NCBI RefSeq assembly: GCF_000521465.1 | Contig: NZ_BAVR01000036.1 | Span: 1-38,738, forward strand | DNA length: 38,738 bases | Source: Acetivibrio straminisolvens JCM 21531 | Lineage (GTDB): Bacteria; Bacillota; Clostridia; Acetivibrionales; Acetivibrionaceae | Direction: 5' to 3' | Part shown: positions 27,709 through 37,358 of the stretch, piece after piece | Layout of the letters: the number at the start of each line of letters is the position of its first letter | Position numbering within the stretch: the first letter of the stretch is position 1 | The notes under the pieces: generated by a model | What the model was told of the DNA's origin: nothing | The model's input: only the letters and a program-made list of their open reading frames with translations | Database searches by the model: none | Translations under genes and position numbers: made by a program

Positions 27709-30257
27709 GCATCTCATTCCCTAAAGAATTGGCAAACCGGAAGCAATGGATCTGCTGGCGTCTGGAACCAAACACAAAGGACGGAAGAGACAGTAAAATC
27801 CCTTATAATCCCTTAACTGGTAGAAAAGCCTCAAGCACTAACCCAAACGACTGGTCGACGCTTGACGATGCGATTGCGGCAAAAGAACAATACCTCTATA
27901 CCGGATTAGGTTTTGTATTCGCAAAAAGCGGAGGTTTAGTGGGGATAGACATAGATCACTGCCGCGACAAAAACACTGGGGAATTAAGCGATACCGCCAA
28001 GGATATCCTTGAGCGGTTTCCGTCCTATACGGAAATCAGCCCTTCAGGAACTGGGCTTCATATTTTCTATAAAGGGGAGATGCCTGCTAAGGGCAATAAA
28101 AACACTAAAACCGGCGTTGAAATGTATGCCCACAGCAGATACTTCACAATGACTGGCGAGCGACTGCCAGGGACTCCTGATTACATTACTGAAGATAACG
28201 GGGCACTGGCCTGGATACATGAGAATTATATCAAAAGTAAAAAACGGAGAGGAAAAAGCAAGAAAGACAGTAAGGCGGTTAAGCTAGAGCCGCTTACAGA
28301 TGAAGAAATTCTGGAGAAAGCCCGGACAGCCGAAAACCATAAGGAATTTAATCTGCTATGGGAAGGAAAATGGCAGGAAGCAGGGTATCCGAGCCAGTCC
28401 GAAGCCGACCTTGCTCTTTGCTGTATGCTGGCTTTCTGGTCAGGCAAAAACAAAGAGCAGATGGACAGGCTGTTTAGAAATTCCGGGTTATTCCGGGAAA
28501 AGTGGGATACGGTACATCATGCAAGTGGAGCAACATATGGGCAGGAGACACTGGATAAGGCCATTGAAGTTACAGAGAACGTATACAGCCGCGAAAGCGA
28601 GTCAGTTATCTTTGAACATGAGGCAGGTATTACCGCACCAGAGGCGAAAGTGTGTATCCTATAACAAACTTTATCATTCAACCGGTGGAGATGATTGTAT
28701 CAGAAGATGAAACGCAGATGACCGCCGATCTTATTACAATCCGTGATGAAATATACCGCCAGACATTTATGACTACCGACTTCAATAACATCCAAAAGTT
28801 TAAAAATATCTTGAACCGCCGGACAATATCCTTAGGCTATTTTGGCTCAGAAGGAGATTTGGAACTGCTGAAAGGTTATATATCCGAAATGGAGTGGGTA
28901 AGGAAAACAGGGGTCAAGGCTCTTGGGATTTATGAGCATGGCGGGCGGATGGTATATGTTTCAACGGATGGTGCCATTGAAGCCGGAGGCAACATTGTTG
29001 AAGATATCGTGCAGCTTGATAAGTATAAAAGCATAACAACCGATATCCTAATCTTTGAGCCATTGACAAAGGAACAGCTTATTATACTTGGTGAATGGCT
29101 CCTCAGCTATAACGAACCCATAAAAACGGTATCAGTAATGGCCTGGGTGGCCGGATGCTTTATTAAACCGCATCTTAAAAAATCAGGCATCAAGTTTCCT
29201 CATTTATTGCTTGTCGGAGAACAAGGCAGCGGAAAAAGTAATACATTGGAGCGGGTTATTCTGCCGGTATTTTCGTGCAGTAAAATCCGCGCGGCTACAC
29301 AGGTTACTGCATTTACACTGATGAAGGAATCTGCATCATCGAATCTGATACCGCAGTTGATGGATGAGTTCAAGCCTTCAAAGATAGATAAGTTAAGGCT
29401 AAATGCCTTATACAACCATCTTCGAGATGCATATGACGGCCATGAAGGTGTCCGCGGTAGGGCGGATCAAAGTGCTGTTACTTATGAACTGTTGGCACCT
29501 ATTATTGTAGCTGGTGAGGAATCGCCGGATGAAGCGGCCATCAGAGAACGGAGCATAGAATTGCTATTCAGCAAGAAGGACTTAAAACCAGCCAGCCATA
29601 GACAAGCATTTTATAAGCTGTGTGCAAAAGCGGATCTGCTTGGCAGTTTCGGTCGGAGCCTGCTGGATATAGCACTCAGAGTATCGGTTGCTGAGGCAGA
29701 GAAGTGGTATGAGGAAGCAAAGTCAGAGATATCTGATGAGTTTCCATCTCGTATCGTCAATAATCTCGCCTGTTGCTATGCCGGATTGAGCCTAGTAAAC
29801 AAACTGTGTGAATTCCTTAATGTAACGTGGGCTGAAGTATTTCCCATTAACAAAGGGGCATGTATTCGATATCTTCAAAACGGTGTGCAGGAGTACTTGC
29901 TGGATGGCGGCAGCAATAACAAGACCATTGTAGAACAGACCCTGGAAATCATGGCCCGGATGAAACTGGCTCCGAATCAAGACTACACTTTTGATAAAGA
30001 TGGCAAGGTTATCGGGATTCGTTTCTGTGATGTATATGACCGCTATACCAAGTACAGACGCGATTATGCAATCACTGGTGAATGTCTTCCATATAACCAG
30101 TTTTTGAAGCAATTGAGGCAAAGTGACTTTTTATAGAGAGCAATAAACGATGCGTTTCGGGAATGAAACAAAAAAAGCGTGGGCTCTTGATTTCTCGATA
30201 CTGAAAGAGCGATGCGATGTGAGTGGATTTGAGATCACAGATATTGAACCTCTTTAG
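27705..30257 (+). CDS. Phage primase-helicase (three frameshifts)
   Basis: The N-terminal half (residues 1-250) is a primase-polymerase-like domain: RKQWICWRLEP, GLGFVFAKSGGLVGIDIDHC (catalytic DxD), SPSGTGLHIFYKG. The C-terminal half is a helicase-like ATPase with LLVGEQGSGKSNTLERV and LIPQLMDEFKPSK. Single bases are missing near 28655 (EAKVVYPITNF), near 30134 (SDFFIESNK) and near 30150. The last two restore the tail MRFGNETKKAWALDFSILKE, a common ending of this family. Repaired length is 851 aa, stop at 30257. It supplies priming and unwinding for the prophage. Confidence 0.88.
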
Positions 30258-30559
30258 TATTGAAAAAGGTAACAAGGTAACAAAAAGGTAACGCCCGAAA
30301 CGCTGATGAATAGCCACTTGTTACCGATGTTACCTTTGTTACCTCAACTTTATATATACGCGCGAGAGATGAAATTATTTTTTGAAAAAATAAAAAAATA
30401 TAAAAATAAAAATATTTGTGTATACACCTACCCCAAAAAGAGGTAACAAGGTAACAAAATCCTGAAAAGCGCTTGGGAAGCTGATTTATGAGATGCCTTT
30501 TTTGGATGTTACGAGGTTATAAGAGGGAAAAAGGTAACATTTTTGGAGGATGAGCGGTT
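30258..30559. other. Candidate phage replication origin with GGTAAC iterons
   Basis: Nine exact GGTAAC words: + strand at 30268, 30276, 30287, 30442, 30450 and 30533; minus strand at 30320, 30329 and 30338. Spacings within clusters are 8-11 bp, about one helical turn. Between the clusters lies an almost pure A/T stretch (about 30370-30422). There is no gene. Iterons flanking an AT-rich core, directly after the primase-helicase gene, are the layout of an initiator-bound origin (inference). Confidence 0.65.
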
Positions 30560-30847
30560 ATGTCTGAAAAAAGTATTGTGACTAAAGTACTGCGGTACTT
30601 AAAGACAGTACCGGGGTGTTTCTGTTGGAAGGAACATGGTGGTATGTACGGGACAGCGGGGATACCAGACATTATTGCCTGCGTAAATGGGCGGTTTATA
30701 GCTTTTGAAATAAAAACCCCATCGGGAAAGACAACAAAACTGCAGGAAGCAACTATAAGGAAAATCCTCAATGCAGGAGGAGTGGCAGCGGTTGTCCATT
30801 CGGTAGATGAGGTGAAGGTTATTCTGGAAAAGCATGGCCTTCTATAA
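30560..30847 (+). CDS. VRR-NUC domain nuclease
   Basis: 95 aa. YGTAGIPDIIACVNGRFIAF then EIKTPSGKTTKLQE is the PD-(D/E)xK signature of the VRR-NUC family, likely a Holliday-junction or flap-type nuclease. Start ATG 30560 behind TGGAGGA. It follows the iteron region. Confidence 0.92.
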   Translation: MSEKSIVTKVLRYLKTVPGCFCWKEHGGMYGTAGIPDIIACVNGRFIAFEIKTPSGKTTKLQEATIRKILNAGGVAAVVHSVDEVKVILEKHGLL

Positions 30848-30953
30848 AGAACGAAGACATAACGAACAAGGAAACAAGCACTGCAAAGCAACGAAAAAAA
30901 GCATACTGCTTCAAAGATCAAGGTTTTTTATCTTGATTTTTTGGAGGTGCGAT

Positions 30954-31409
30954 ATGCTGATTGCATGGCAGTATTTAGATAAAAAAGCGGCTGCTGTTGA
31001 AGCTTTGAAAGATTACAGCAGCATGCAGTACATTATCGAACACAGTGATGAGGATATATATGAAATTGAAACCCGTATGACAAGCCCTCATAGTGCAAAG
31101 ATTACCGGAGTTCCGGGCAAACACAATCCCAAAAGCGGCGAAGAACGCCTTGCTGCTTGCCTTGACGAGATTGATGTGTTGAAAGAACGTTACAGACGGG
31201 CATTAGAATATATGGAGTGGTTCAAGCCTGCTTGGGACGCCTTGCCGGAGGAAGAACAGTTTATACTGACAGAATTTTTTGTTAATGATGTGAGCAAGAC
31301 AGAAGCTGTAGCAAACATCGGAGAGAAGCTGTTTCTTGAAAGAGCACAGGTGTACCGTAGGAAGGACAAGGCACTTAATCATCTGGCACTGCTTTTATAC
31401 GGGAAGTAG
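30954..31409 (+). CDS. Phage late transcriptional activator (ArpU/RinA/DUF1492-like)
   Basis: 151 aa from ATG 30954 (TGGAGG 6 bp before; the longer upstream frame is not needed). The centre is helical (RLAACLDEIDVLKERYRRAL). The C-terminus looks like a sigma-70 region 4-type HTH (EEEQFILTEFFVNDVSKTEA ... RAQVYRRKDKALNHLALLLYG). Proteins of this type close the early region and activate packaging and structural genes. The paired sites at 33115 and 33476 may be its targets. Confidence 0.75.
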   Translation: MLIAWQYLDKKAAAVEALKDYSSMQYIIEHSDEDIYEIETRMTSPHSAKITGVPGKHNPKSGEERLAACLDEIDVLKERYRRALEYMEWFKPAWDALPEEEQFILTEFFVNDVSKTEAVANIGEKLFLERAQVYRRKDKALNHLALLLYGK

Positions 31410-31443
31410 TTTAAGATAACATTAGCAGCATGTTAAATAGGAA

Positions 31444-31483
31444 ACCCACTTAGATAGAACGAACTACCTAAGTGGGTATTTTT
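31444..31483 (+). terminator. Terminator of the early region
   Basis: ACCCACTTAG / CTAAGTGGGT (10 bp) followed by ATTTTT. It ends the replication operon before the toxin-antitoxin cassette. The 31484-31596 stretch is AT-rich with nothing else recognisable. Confidence 0.88.
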
Positions 31484-31596
31484 AATGGCCTACTGTATTG
31501 CGCCTAATATAAGCTCGTAGGAACTGTTATCTTTAGTATACATATTTTAATGTAAAAATCAACAAAATAAAAAATGCACTAATTGATGCATAAATC

Positions 31597-31625
31597 TTGA
31601 CAAAAGGCATATAATATAGTATCAT
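31597..31625 (+). promoter_or_regulatory. Promoter of the toxin-antitoxin cassette
   Basis: Consensus TTGACA (31597-31602), 17-bp spacer, TATCAT (31620-31625), 24 bp before the toxin start. It is a constitutive-looking promoter independent of the phage operons. Confidence 0.8.
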
Positions 31626-31648
31626 TGTATCACAAAAGAGGTGATGCA

Positions 31649-32058
31649 ATGAATCAGCACTATAATCAGAATTATACCTGGGAACAGATTAATGAGATTT
31701 TGGCAATGATACATGACTGTATTAGAGAGGGCAGATTCATTATATCAAAAAATGAGAATAGGCAAGAAAACATAGATTTTATAAATGAATATAATCTAAA
31801 CAGCAGAAGGCAAAATGAGATTTTACTGAAAATAAAAACAGAAGATTTTGCCATTCATTGCAAAATACGAAAGTAGGATTTGAACATGAGGTTTTATATG
31901 TATTTTGTCCCCAGGTTACGTTATTTAACTTTGATGGCATCGAGGAGTTAGTTGATATATATACGAAATTTAATCTAATTGATAGTGAAAGTGGAAAACG
32001 AGTGGTTGTTATATCGTTTCATAAGCGAAACAAGCCGATTGATTATCTTTTTCGATGA
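31649..32058 (+). CDS. MqsR-like toxin of a Panacea toxin-antitoxin pair (frameshifted)
   Basis: ATG 31649 with AGAGGTGA. The first part has YTWEQINEILAMIHDCIREG; after one restored base near 31865 it continues NTKVGFEHEVLYVFCPQ ... VDIYTKFNLID ... KRVVVISFHKRNKPIDYLFR. Total 136 aa. The order (short I-x-x-L-x-x-x-DF helix, then strands ending VVISFH) resembles MqsR mRNA interferases. The assignment is supported by the downstream MqsA-like zinc finger, but similarity to MqsR itself is distant. Confidence 0.6.
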
Positions 32059-32097
32059 TCAATCAGAAAGTTTGAGAGTTTGAAAGGAGGCCGCCTT

Positions 32098-33094
32098 ATG
32101 AATAGGAATAAGACATTTTGCGAGGAATGCAGAAGAGATGTCGAATACATGGTAGAAACAGCAACAATTAAGGGTAAACTTAAAGGCGAAGAATATGAGT
32201 ATACTGGAAAGAAGGCTGTTTGTACGGAATGTGGGAGCGAAGTCTATGTAGCGGATATAGAGGACGAAAATCTAAAGGCTTTGTATGACACGTACCGTCA
32301 AAAAAACGGCATTATTTCGCTGGAGAAGATATTAGAAATACCTCATAAATACAATATTGGCAAACGTCCCCTATCATTGCTTTTAGGTTGGGGAGAAATG
32401 ACTTTTTCGAGATATTGTGAAGGTGATATGCCTACAAAACAGTATTCAGATATTCTTCAAAAGATTTATGATGATCCAGCGTATTATAAAGAATTACTGG
32501 AGAAAAATAAGGACAATTTAAAATCTCTGCAGGCATATGAAAAAAGTAAGCGGAAGGTACAGGAACTGCTTGGGGAAGAAAACAAAACGGGTTCAAAGCT
32601 GGACTCAATTATCCAATATCTGCTTTATAAATGCGAGGACATAACTCCTTTAGCTTTACAAAAGGCGCTATATTATGTCCAGGGTTTTTATTATGCTTTT
32701 GAAGGACGGTTTCTTTTTGAAGAAGACTGTGAGGCATGTTCATGGACCGGTTTACAGAGATGTATATAACAGGTATTCATCTTATCGGTTTGACCCCATT
32801 GAGAGTGTTGAAGCTTTCGATGAATCAGTTTTTACAACTGCTGAAAAAGCGATATTGGATAGCGTTATTAAGAACTTCTGCTGTTATAGCGGAAAAACGC
32901 TAGAGAAGTTTACGCATCTGGAGAAACCATGGCGGCATACTAGAGACGGTTTGCCGGTGGATGCGCATTCTAATCGTGTAATACCCAAAGAGTTGATCGG
33001 GAAATATTTTGTAGCTGTAAAAGAAAAATTCAACATGCTTACTCCTGGAGATATAGAAGTATATTCGAAAGCTATCTTTGAACAAATAAACTGA
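32098..33094 (+). CDS. Panacea-domain antitoxin with MqsA-like zinc finger and HTH (frameshifted)
   Basis: ATG 32098 behind AAAGGAGG. The N-terminal zinc finger uses CEEC and CTEC (residues 6-50, YgiT/MqsA type). A helix-turn-helix follows (KRPLSLLLGWGEMTFSRYCE, residues 80-110). The C-terminal Panacea (SocA/DUF4065) domain begins LDSIIQYLLYKCEDITPLAL and contains YYVQGFYYAFEGRFLFEEDC. Two bases are missing near 32738 (TGGGTT read as TGTT), giving EAWVHGPVYRDVYNRY after repair, 332 aa. Panacea proteins neutralise diverse toxins; this one should bind the upstream toxin and repress the operon. Confidence 0.85.
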
Positions 33095-33114
33095 TATTTT
33101 TAGCTTCCTTTAAG

Positions 33115-33159
33115 GTGAGATTTTCATGAGATGAAAAACACAGGTATCCCATATATAAT
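33115..33159 (+). promoter_or_regulatory. Putative late promoter with TGAGAT repeat (copy 1)
   Basis: TGAGAT at 33115-33120 and ATGAGAT from 33126 are 11-12 bp apart. They overlap a dyad TTTTCAT-GAG-ATGAAAA (33121-33137). TATAAT lies at 33154-33159. There is no good -35, so activation by a bound protein is plausible. The same layout recurs at 33476-33520. Confidence 0.6.
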
Positions 33160-33190
33160 GATATCGTGAAAAAATAACATTAAAACGCAT

Positions 33191-33210
33191 AAGCCCTTCG
33201 GGGCTTTTTT
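33191..33210 (+). terminator. Hairpin terminator before the small Cys-rich gene
   Basis: AAGCCC-TTCG-GGGCTT followed by TTTT. It lies downstream of the TATAAT at 33154, so a transcript from there would meet it at once, suggesting attenuation or antitermination. Confidence 0.75.
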
Positions 33211-33236
33211 ATGCCATAAAACAGGAGTGAGGAAAG

Positions 33237-33479
33237 ATGTACGATAATTGTTTTGGCAGTAACGGAAGGAATGGCTGCAATATCCTGACTGTACACAAGT
33301 GCTTGCAAGATAAATGTTCCTTCTATAAAAGCCCCCAGGAGTTAGAGGAAGATAGGAAAAAGGCTTATCTTTTGCTTGCAGCTTTACCACCCGATATGCA
33401 GCGGTATATCTCCGATAAGTATTATAACGGTAAGATGCCATGGTCAAATAGCAAATGTGTTGTTCAATATTCCAGATGA
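33237..33479 (+). CDS. Small Cys-rich phage protein
   Basis: 80 aa, ATG 33237 behind GAGGAAAG. Starts MYDNCFGSNGRNGCNILTVH with CLQDKCSFYK, four Cys that could bind a metal. Such proteins are frequent just upstream of phage HNH and terminase genes. Function unknown. Confidence 0.75.
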   Translation: MYDNCFGSNGRNGCNILTVHKCLQDKCSFYKSPQELEEDRKKAYLLLAALPPDMQRYISDKYYNGKMPWSNSKCVVQYSR

Positions 33480-33520
33480 GATTTTTATGAGATGAAATTC
33501 ATTATAAATCCAAATATAAT
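33476..33520 (+). promoter_or_regulatory. Putative late promoter with TGAGAT repeat (copy 2)
   Basis: GATGAGAT then TTTTTATGAGATGAAAT (33482-33498), with TATAAT at 33515-33520. Distance from dyad centre to -10 is 25 bp, the same as in copy 1. A hairpin AAGCC...GGCTT plus T6 follows (33543-33577), again as in copy 1, so the whole cassette of site, -10 and hairpin is duplicated. Confidence 0.6.
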
Positions 33521-33542
33521 GGTATTGTGAAAAATTATGGAT

Positions 33543-33577
33543 AAGCCTTCATGGGATGAACCTGTGAGGGCTTTTTT
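33543..33577 (+). terminator. Hairpin terminator before the HNH gene
   Basis: AAGCC-TTCA ... TGTGA-GGGCTT with TTTTTT after it; it is the counterpart of 33191-33210. Confidence 0.55.
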
Positions 33578-33600
33578 ATACCCGTAAAGGAGGTGGCCAG

Positions 33601-33960
33601 ATGCCAAGAAAACCAAAAAGGCCTTGCTCCTTTCCCGGCTGTCCTGAACTGACGGACGGAAGGTACTGCGACATGCATCAAAGGCAAGAGGATGCTTATT
33701 ACAACAAATACGAACGAGATCCCCAAACAAGAAAATGCTATGGCCGGAGATGGAAACGCATCAGGGACAGATATATCTCAGAGCATCCGCTTTGCGAGGA
33801 GTGCCAAAAGTACGGAAGGCTTACACCAGCCGAAGAGGTACATCATATTATCCCTTTATCCAAAGGCGGAACCAATGCAGACAGTAACCTTATGAGCCTG
33901 TGCAAACAATGCCACTCATCGATCACTGCCCGCGAAGGGGAGCGATGGGCAAGACGGTAG
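33601..33960 (+). CDS. Phage HNH endonuclease (packaging-associated)
   Basis: 119 aa, ATG 33601 with AAAGGAGGTGG. Zinc-binding CxxC pairs (CEECQKYG, CKQCHS) frame the HNH core EEVHHIIPLSKGGTNADSNL. It lies immediately before the small terminase gene. HNH proteins in this position are known partners of the terminase in cos-type phages such as HK97-like siphophages. Confidence 0.93.
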   Translation: MPRKPKRPCSFPGCPELTDGRYCDMHQRQEDAYYNKYERDPQTRKCYGRRWKRIRDRYISEHPLCEECQKYGRLTPAEEVHHIIPLSKGGTNADSNLMSLCKQCHSSITAREGERWARR

Positions 33961-34079
33961 GGGGGTCAAAATCTCTGGCGGAGTAGTTTTGTGCAACGGG
34001 CGGGGGGCACGCGCGAAAAATCGCAGTTTCAAACGGGGTATATCCCCTGTTTGTTTTTACATGAATCGAGGTGATGTGT
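33961..34079 (+). other. Candidate cos region between HNH and terminase
   Basis: This 119-bp gap begins with GGGGGTCAAAATCTCT and contains a striking GC block (GGGCGGGGGGCACGCGCG, 33998-34015) in otherwise AT-rich DNA. It also has a hairpin AAACGGGG / CCCC-T-GTTT with a TTTTT tail (about 34032-34058). A GC-rich, non-coding stretch between an HNH gene and terS is where cohesive-end sites are expected. Confidence 0.5.
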
Positions 34080-34630
34080 ATGGCAAAGGACGGTACCAAC
34101 CGCGGCGGGGCACGTATTGGTGCAGGACAGAAGAAAAAGCCTCTGGCGGATAAGATTTTGGAAGGAAACCCCGGCAGACGAAAGCTCATGGTAATGGAGT
34201 TTACGGATGCTGCGGAACTGGAAGGAGAGAGCATGCCGCCACCGAGGGATTATCTTGCTGCAAAGCAGAAGAACGGAAAAACAACACTGGCGGTGGAAAT
34301 ATACGAAAAAACATGGCAGTGGCTTAAGGAACGCAGGTGTGTTCACCTTATCCCTGCGCAGCTTATAGAGCAATATGCCAGAGTGTGGCGCGGTGGATCC
34401 AGTGCGAGGAATGTATCACTGAATTTGGCTTTCTTGCTAAACATCCGACAACTGGCAATGCCATCCCGTCGCCTTATGTGGCTATGAGTCAAAGCTTCAT
34501 GAAACAGGCCAATAACCTGTGGTATCAAATTTATCAAGTCGTGCGGGAAAACTGTGCTACCGAATACAAGGGGGCCACTCCCCACGACGATGTGATGGAA
34601 AAACTACTGACAGCCAGGAGGGGTGGCTGA
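34080..34630 (+). CDS. terS: Phage terminase small subunit, P27 family (frameshifted)
   Basis: ATG 34080 with GAGGTGATG. It starts MAKDGTNRGGARIGAGQKKK with LADKILEGNPGRRKL, a P27-family hallmark. One base is missing near 34379 (EQYAQSVARWIQCEECI after repair). The end is ATPHDDVMEKLLTARRGG at 34630, 183 aa. It recognises the packaging site and recruits the large subunit, which is not in the window. Confidence 0.9.
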
Positions 34631-34812
34631 TGCATAAAGCAAATTCAATCTTTCTTAGGGAATTAAGAAAATATGAAGACCATTTAACGAAGCAGCAGTT
34701 TAAGACTCTGCGGGGACAAGTAATAAACGGAGAGTGTGAGGGTGCTAAAAAGGGTCTTGAGAAAATATTGAACAGGAGAATGCAACATGAACATACAAAA
34801 AATATCTGTTGA
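34630..34812 (+). CDS. Small phage protein after the terminase small subunit
   Basis: 60 aa, ATG overlapping the terminase stop (ATGA). Basic and helical (MHKANSIFLRELRKYEDHLT). It is often seen beside terS in clostridial prophages. Function unknown. The following methyltransferase gene overlaps it by 26 bp. Confidence 0.7.
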   Translation: MHKANSIFLRELRKYEDHLTKQQFKTLRGQVINGECEGAKKGLEKILNRRMQHEHTKNIC

Positions 34813-36085
34813 CAAACTTAATCCTGCAGAATACAACCCGCGCAAGGATTTAAAACCCGGCGATAAGGAATATGAAAAGCTGAAACGGTCAATAGAGGAA
34901 TTTGGCTATGTGGAGCCTGTTATCTGGAACCAAAAGACAGGTAATGTGGTAGGCGGGCATCAACGCTTAAAGGTTTTGCTGGACTTGGGACAGACAGAGA
35001 TAGACTGCGTCGTTGTGGATCTTGACCCGCAGAGGGAAAAAGCGCTTAATCTTGCCCTCAATAAGATTCAGGGAGAGTGGGACGAGAATAAACTGGCCGA
35101 GCTAATGGCTGAGTTGGACGCAGGTGCCTTTGATGTTTCGCTTACAGGGTTTGACGCTTCTGAAATAGACGAACTGCTTAACCGATGGTACTCCAAAGAG
35201 GCGATACAAGACAGCTTTGACATAGATAAAGCGCATGGGGAAATTGTGCAGCGCGAGCCTGTAACGAAGCGGGGCGATATCTGGCTTCTCGGAAATCATC
35301 GCTTGATGTGCGGCGACTCTACTAAGGATGAGGATTTTGAGAAGTTGATGGAAGGGTGTCACGCACAGATGGCAGTGACTTCCCCTCCATATGGGGTAGG
35401 CAAAGAATATGAAAAGGCCGGGATTGAACCATGGTTCGAGACAGTACGCCCAGTGATTAGAAACCTGTGCAGGTATGCAGATATTGTCTGCTGGAACTTA
35501 GGTGATCTCTATGCCACCGGCTCTCAGTTTATTGAACCCACCAGTGTTTACAGCGTGAATATGTTCTTGGACAACGGTTACCGCCCTATCTGGATCCGCA
35601 TTTGGAAGAAACAAGGGCAAAATTTCGGCGTAGGACCTTATCATCTTGTTTCAAACAAGCCGGTTCAGCAATATGAGTATATTTCAGCCTTCAGCAATAA
35701 AGGAGAAGTTGAGGAATATAACGATCAGGAATATGTATGGCTTTCAGCCTTTGCGGGACACAGTTATAAATTTGTGAAACGGCTTACAAAGGAAGAACGC
35801 AAGAAATGGGGTTATGCTGGGATATGGGAGATGACCACTGTACGGGCAAACAAGGAGCATCCTGCAATGTTCCCTGTGGAGCTTCCGTGGCGGTGCATCA
35901 AAATGCACAGCGACAAGGGCGGTATTGTGCTTGAGCCGTTCTCTGGTAGCGGAACTACTATAATTGCGGCTGAACAGACCGAGCGTAAATGCTACGCAAT
36001 GGAGTTATCCCCTGTTTACTGTGATTTAGCTGTTAAGCGCTGGGAGGAATTCACCGGCGAAAAAGCCGTCAAACTGGAGGGTTAA
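34787..36085 (+). CDS. ParB-fused DNA methyltransferase, TSPPY type
   Basis: 432 aa, intact. N-terminal ParB/Srx-like domain (residues 1-100): NPAEYNPRKDLKPG, EFGYVEPVIWN, VVGGHQRLKVL. Methyltransferase domain from about residue 150: GNHRLMCGDST, AVTSPPYGVGKE and, at the C-terminus, VLEPFSGSGTTIIAAEQ. Catalytic TSPPY suggests N4-cytosine methylation; the motif order is beta class. Phage methylases of this kind protect the genome from host restriction. Confidence 0.9.
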   Translation: MNIQKISVDKLNPAEYNPRKDLKPGDKEYEKLKRSIEEFGYVEPVIWNQKTGNVVGGHQRLKVLLDLGQTEIDCVVVDLDPQREKALNLALNKIQGEWDENKLAELMAELDAGAFDVSLTGFDASEIDELLNRWYSKEAIQDSFDIDKAHGEIVQREPVTKRGDIWLLGNHRLMCGDSTKDEDFEKLMEGCHAQMAVTSPPYGVGKEYEKAGIEPWFETVRPVIRNLCRYADIVCWNLGDLYATGSQFIEPTSVYSVNMFLDNGYRPIWIRIWKKQGQNFGVGPYHLVSNKPVQQYEYISAFSNKGEVEEYNDQEYVWLSAFAGHSYKFVKRLTKEERKKWGYAGIWEMTTVRANKEHPAMFPVELPWRCIKMHSDKGGIVLEPFSGSGTTIIAAEQTERKCYAMELSPVYCDLAVKRWEEFTGEKAVKLEG

Positions 36086-36090
36086 GATTT

Positions 36091-37343
36091 ATGGATATAC
36101 TGAAAATACCAACAGAAAAACTAAAACCATCTAAATATAATCCGCGGAAAGATTTAAAGCCTGGTGACCCTGAATATGAAAAATTACGTCGGTCTATTGA
36201 AGAGTTTGGATATGTAGAGCCGGTCATATGGAATAAACGCACCGGGAATATTGTCGGTGGTCATCAGCGATATAAGGTATTGACAGCTTTGGGGTATAAG
36301 GAGATCGACTGTGTTGTAGTTGATTTGGATGAACAGCGGGAAAAGGCGCTCAATGTTGCTCTGAATAAAATCAGCGGCGAGTTTGATATTCCACTTTTGA
36401 CCGATCTGCTTATGGACTTGAATGAAGATGGCTTTGACGTTTCTCTTACCGGATTTGACGCCGCGGAAATCGTCGAGTTGTTCCGCGATAAAACAGTCGT
36501 CAATGTCAAAGAGGATAATTTCGATACAGAAAAGGCAATTGCAGAGATTAAACTCCGGTTACCAAAAAGGTCGACATATGGGTACTTGGCAGCCACCGTC
36601 TGATGTGCGGTGATAGCACCATGCTTTCAGATGTGCAAAAGCTGATGAACGGACAAAAGGCGAGGTTTATTTTCACAGACCCACCCTGGAACGTGGATTA
36701 CGGTTCAGATACCAGGCATCCAAGCTGGAAGCCAAGACAAATTCTAAATGACAATATGAGCACCGAAGAATTCGGCGCTTTTTTATTGCGCGCTTTTAAA
36801 TGCATGAAAGAGGTTTCCGAAGCCGGATGCATGACCTATGTAGTAATGAGTGCTCAGGAATGGGGCAGTTTGATGAACGTCATGCGGGAGGCAGGGTATC
36901 ACTGGTCGAGCACAATTATATGGAAAAAAGACAGCTTGGTACTATCAAGAAAGGACTATCATACCCAGTACGAGCCGATCTGGTATGGTTGGCTTGAAGG
37001 AACACGCCTTTGCCCGCTTAAAGACCGTAAACAGTCAGATGTTTGGGAGATGCCCCGTCCTAAAGTATCGGAGGAACACCCTACCATGAAGCCGGTATCG
37101 CTTGTAGCAAAGGCAATGCTCAATAGTTCCCATATTGGAGATTTAACTCTTGACCTGTTCGGTGGTTCTGGTACGACAATGATTGCGGCACAGCAGACCG
37201 GGCGGGTTTGTTTTATGATGGAGCTTGACTCGAAATACTGCGATGTGATTGTAAAGCGCTATGTTTCACAATTTGGCGCAGATTCAGTATTCTTGGTAAC
37301 AGGTAGTGAAAAAATACCTTACGCGGAAACACAGATTGATTAA
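36091..37343 (+). CDS. ParB-fused DNA adenine methyltransferase, DPPW type (frameshifted)
   Basis: A tandem paralogue of the preceding gene, 5 bp downstream. The N-terminal ParB domain is nearly identical in pattern (KYNPRKDLKPGDPEYEKLRR). One base is missing near 36552 (KPVTKKVDIWVLGSHRLMCG after repair), giving 417 aa. Catalytic IFTDPPWNVDYG; SAM motif LDLFGGSGTTMIAA. DPPW favours N6-adenine, so the two enzymes likely differ in target base. Confidence 0.88.
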
Positions 37344-37358
37344 AAATGTCCTTGCTTT

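Noticed and set aside
30268..30538. GGTAAC repeats as a CRISPR array
   Set aside because: Repeats are six bases, in both orientations, with no uniform spacers.
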